A stretch of 54,175 bases of DNA from Sharpea porci (GTDB taxonomy: Bacteria; Bacillota_I; Bacilli_A; Erysipelotrichales; Coprobacillaceae): contig NZ_VUNM01000015.1 in assembly GCF_009695655.1 (NCBI RefSeq), positions 1 to 54,175 of the forward strand. The letters are read 5' to 3'. The notes beneath the pieces are model-generated. The model was not told the DNA's origin. It saw nothing but the letters and a program-made list of their open reading frames with translations, and made no database searches. Position numbers and translations under genes: made by a program. This document shows positions 53,420 to 54,175 of the stretch, piece after piece. Position 1 is the first letter of the stretch. Every line of letters begins with the position of its first letter.

Positions 53420-54175
53420 TGCGGACAAATTCTTGGACCTTGTTATTTCAAATCAGTCCCAGACTTTGCCTGTACTCCATAGGGCTCAAATAGCCCAACG
53501 ATGCCTTTATTCTTTTGGTATTATACCATATGATATAATCATTGATAATTTCTATAAACGTTTCAATTGTGACTCCAACAAAATTTCTGCCATAAAACAT
53601 CTCATTCTTCATTCTGCCAAAGAATCCTTCACATGCCGAATTATCCGGTGAACAGCCTTTCTTAGACATGCTTCTGGTATATCCATACTTATTCATTCTA
53701 TTAATCCATCCAGGCCATCGGTAATGGCACCCCCGATCGCTATGAACTATTGGTTTGTCATCTTCTTTTAGCTTAGAATGATAATCATCCAACATGCTAT
53801 TAACTAAATCTGCATTAGGGTTGGTACTTACTGTCCAACTTGGTATCATTCCATCAAAACAGTCTACTATTGGTGAAAGATATACTTTTCCTGCAGGTAT
53901 TGAGAATTCTGTGATATCGGTCAGCACCTTTACATTGGGCTTTTCTGAATGAAAATCTCTATTGATAATATTCCTTGCCGCTTCACTTATTTCTCCTTGA
54001 TAGGAGCTATACTTCTTGTGTTTTCTGACTTTTACTACTAGATTATTATCTTTCATGATTTGTCTTACTATTTTTTCAGATACAATGATATTATCTTTTC
54101 TCAGTAGTGAATGAATCCTTCTATAACCGTATCTTTCCTTATTTTCTTCGAATAATTTAATAATTTTTACCTTTA
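53420..54175 (-). mobile_element. IS3-family element, cut by the right window edge
   Basis: Carries an OrfB integrase running off the right edge. The likely end of the element is near 53420, where TGCGGACAAATTCTTGG appears before the orfB stop; the other end lies outside. It differs from the complete IS at 46758-48623 in protein sequence, so the window holds two different IS3-type elements. Confidence 0.7.
53448..54175 (-). CDS. IS3-family OrfB integrase, partial at its start
   Basis: The frame is open through to the right edge, so the N-terminus is missing; at least 241 residues are seen. An HTH_21 region (RYGYRRIHSLLRKDNIIVSEKIVRQIM) comes first, then the integrase core with DDE triad: Asp in VLTDITEF, Asp in IVHSDRGCHY and Glu in SACEGFFGRMKNEM. 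An internal ATG at 54056 is not the true start because homologous sequence continues upstream. Ends IKASLGYLSPMEYRQSLGLI. Confidence 0.9.
   Translation of the reverse strand, partial: KVKIIKLFEENKERYGYRRIHSLLRKDNIIVSEKIVRQIMKDNNLVVKVRKHKKYSSYQGEISEAARNIINRDFHSEKPNVKVLTDITEFSIPAGKVYLSPIVDCFDGMIPSWTVSTNPNADLVNSMLDDYHSKLKEDDKPIVHSDRGCHYRWPGWINRMNKYGYTRSMSKKGCSPDNSACEGFFGRMKNEMFYGRNFVGVTIETFIEIINDYIIWYNTKRIKASLGYLSPMEYRQSLGLI

Overview
The window reads as chromosomal DNA of a low-GC Gram-positive gut-type bacterium, most likely of the Erysipelotrichia (Erysipelotrichaceae or Coprobacillaceae type). This rests on AT-rich codon use, strong AGGAGG-type ribosome sites, a complete V-type ATPase operon in place of any visible F-type operon, two membrane zinc-ribbon proteins, and the gene families present. 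The genus call is inference. No rRNA, tRNA or CRISPR array is visible. No stretch longer than 300 bases lacks a gene or mobile element.

Layout. 1-127 looks like one end of an ISL3-type insertion sequence running off the left edge. 218-6129 (minus) is a tight seven-gene run, rapZ-whiA-xre-small membrane protein-zinc-ribbon sensor-like protein-murF-ddl, ending in a terminator. 6224-8045 is a HAD phosphatase with an orphan hisC. 8148-10633 holds a DUF2798 membrane protein, a thioredoxin-like lipoprotein paired with a second membrane zinc-ribbon protein, and another lipoprotein. 10863-15129 carries gpmI, then ftsE-ftsX-pgsA and an unknown gene. 15267-20129 has a small plus-strand zinc-ribbon gene and secA-prfB-yitT. 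20258-22050 is comFA-comFC. 22097-28323 is sugar metabolism: RpiR and ROK kinase, a cellobiose-type PTS IIC with a 6-phospho-beta-glucosidase and RDD protein, and a second RpiR at the end of a hydrolase-aroD-HD-Gx transporter operon (to 30997). A decayed Pr6Pr-like membrane gene lies at 31101-31660.

31728-40199 (minus) is the nine-gene V-type ATPase operon. 40423-43057 has two Cof-type HAD phosphatases around an AraC regulator. 43179-46738 (plus) is the aspartate pathway operon hom-lysC-asd with a short leader ORF. Its terminator has been split by an intact IS3-family element (46758-48623). 48667-50255 is an unknown gene plus a WYL regulator, preceded by a perfect 30-bp palindrome. 50407-52411 has degV diverging from yigZ and a dUTPase-like gene. 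The window ends with an orphan membrane protein and a second, different IS3-family element cut by the right edge.

No clearly new multi-gene defence or metabolic system is evident. The most interesting signals are regulatory or structural: three 11-bp phased direct repeats before comFA, the palindrome before the WYL operon, the IS that landed in the loop of the asd terminator, divergent degV/yigZ promoters that share a -35 region, and several small genes or leader ORFs (57 aa at 27322-27495, an in-frame-UGA ORF at 10660-10761, a 16-aa leader at 43179-43229).
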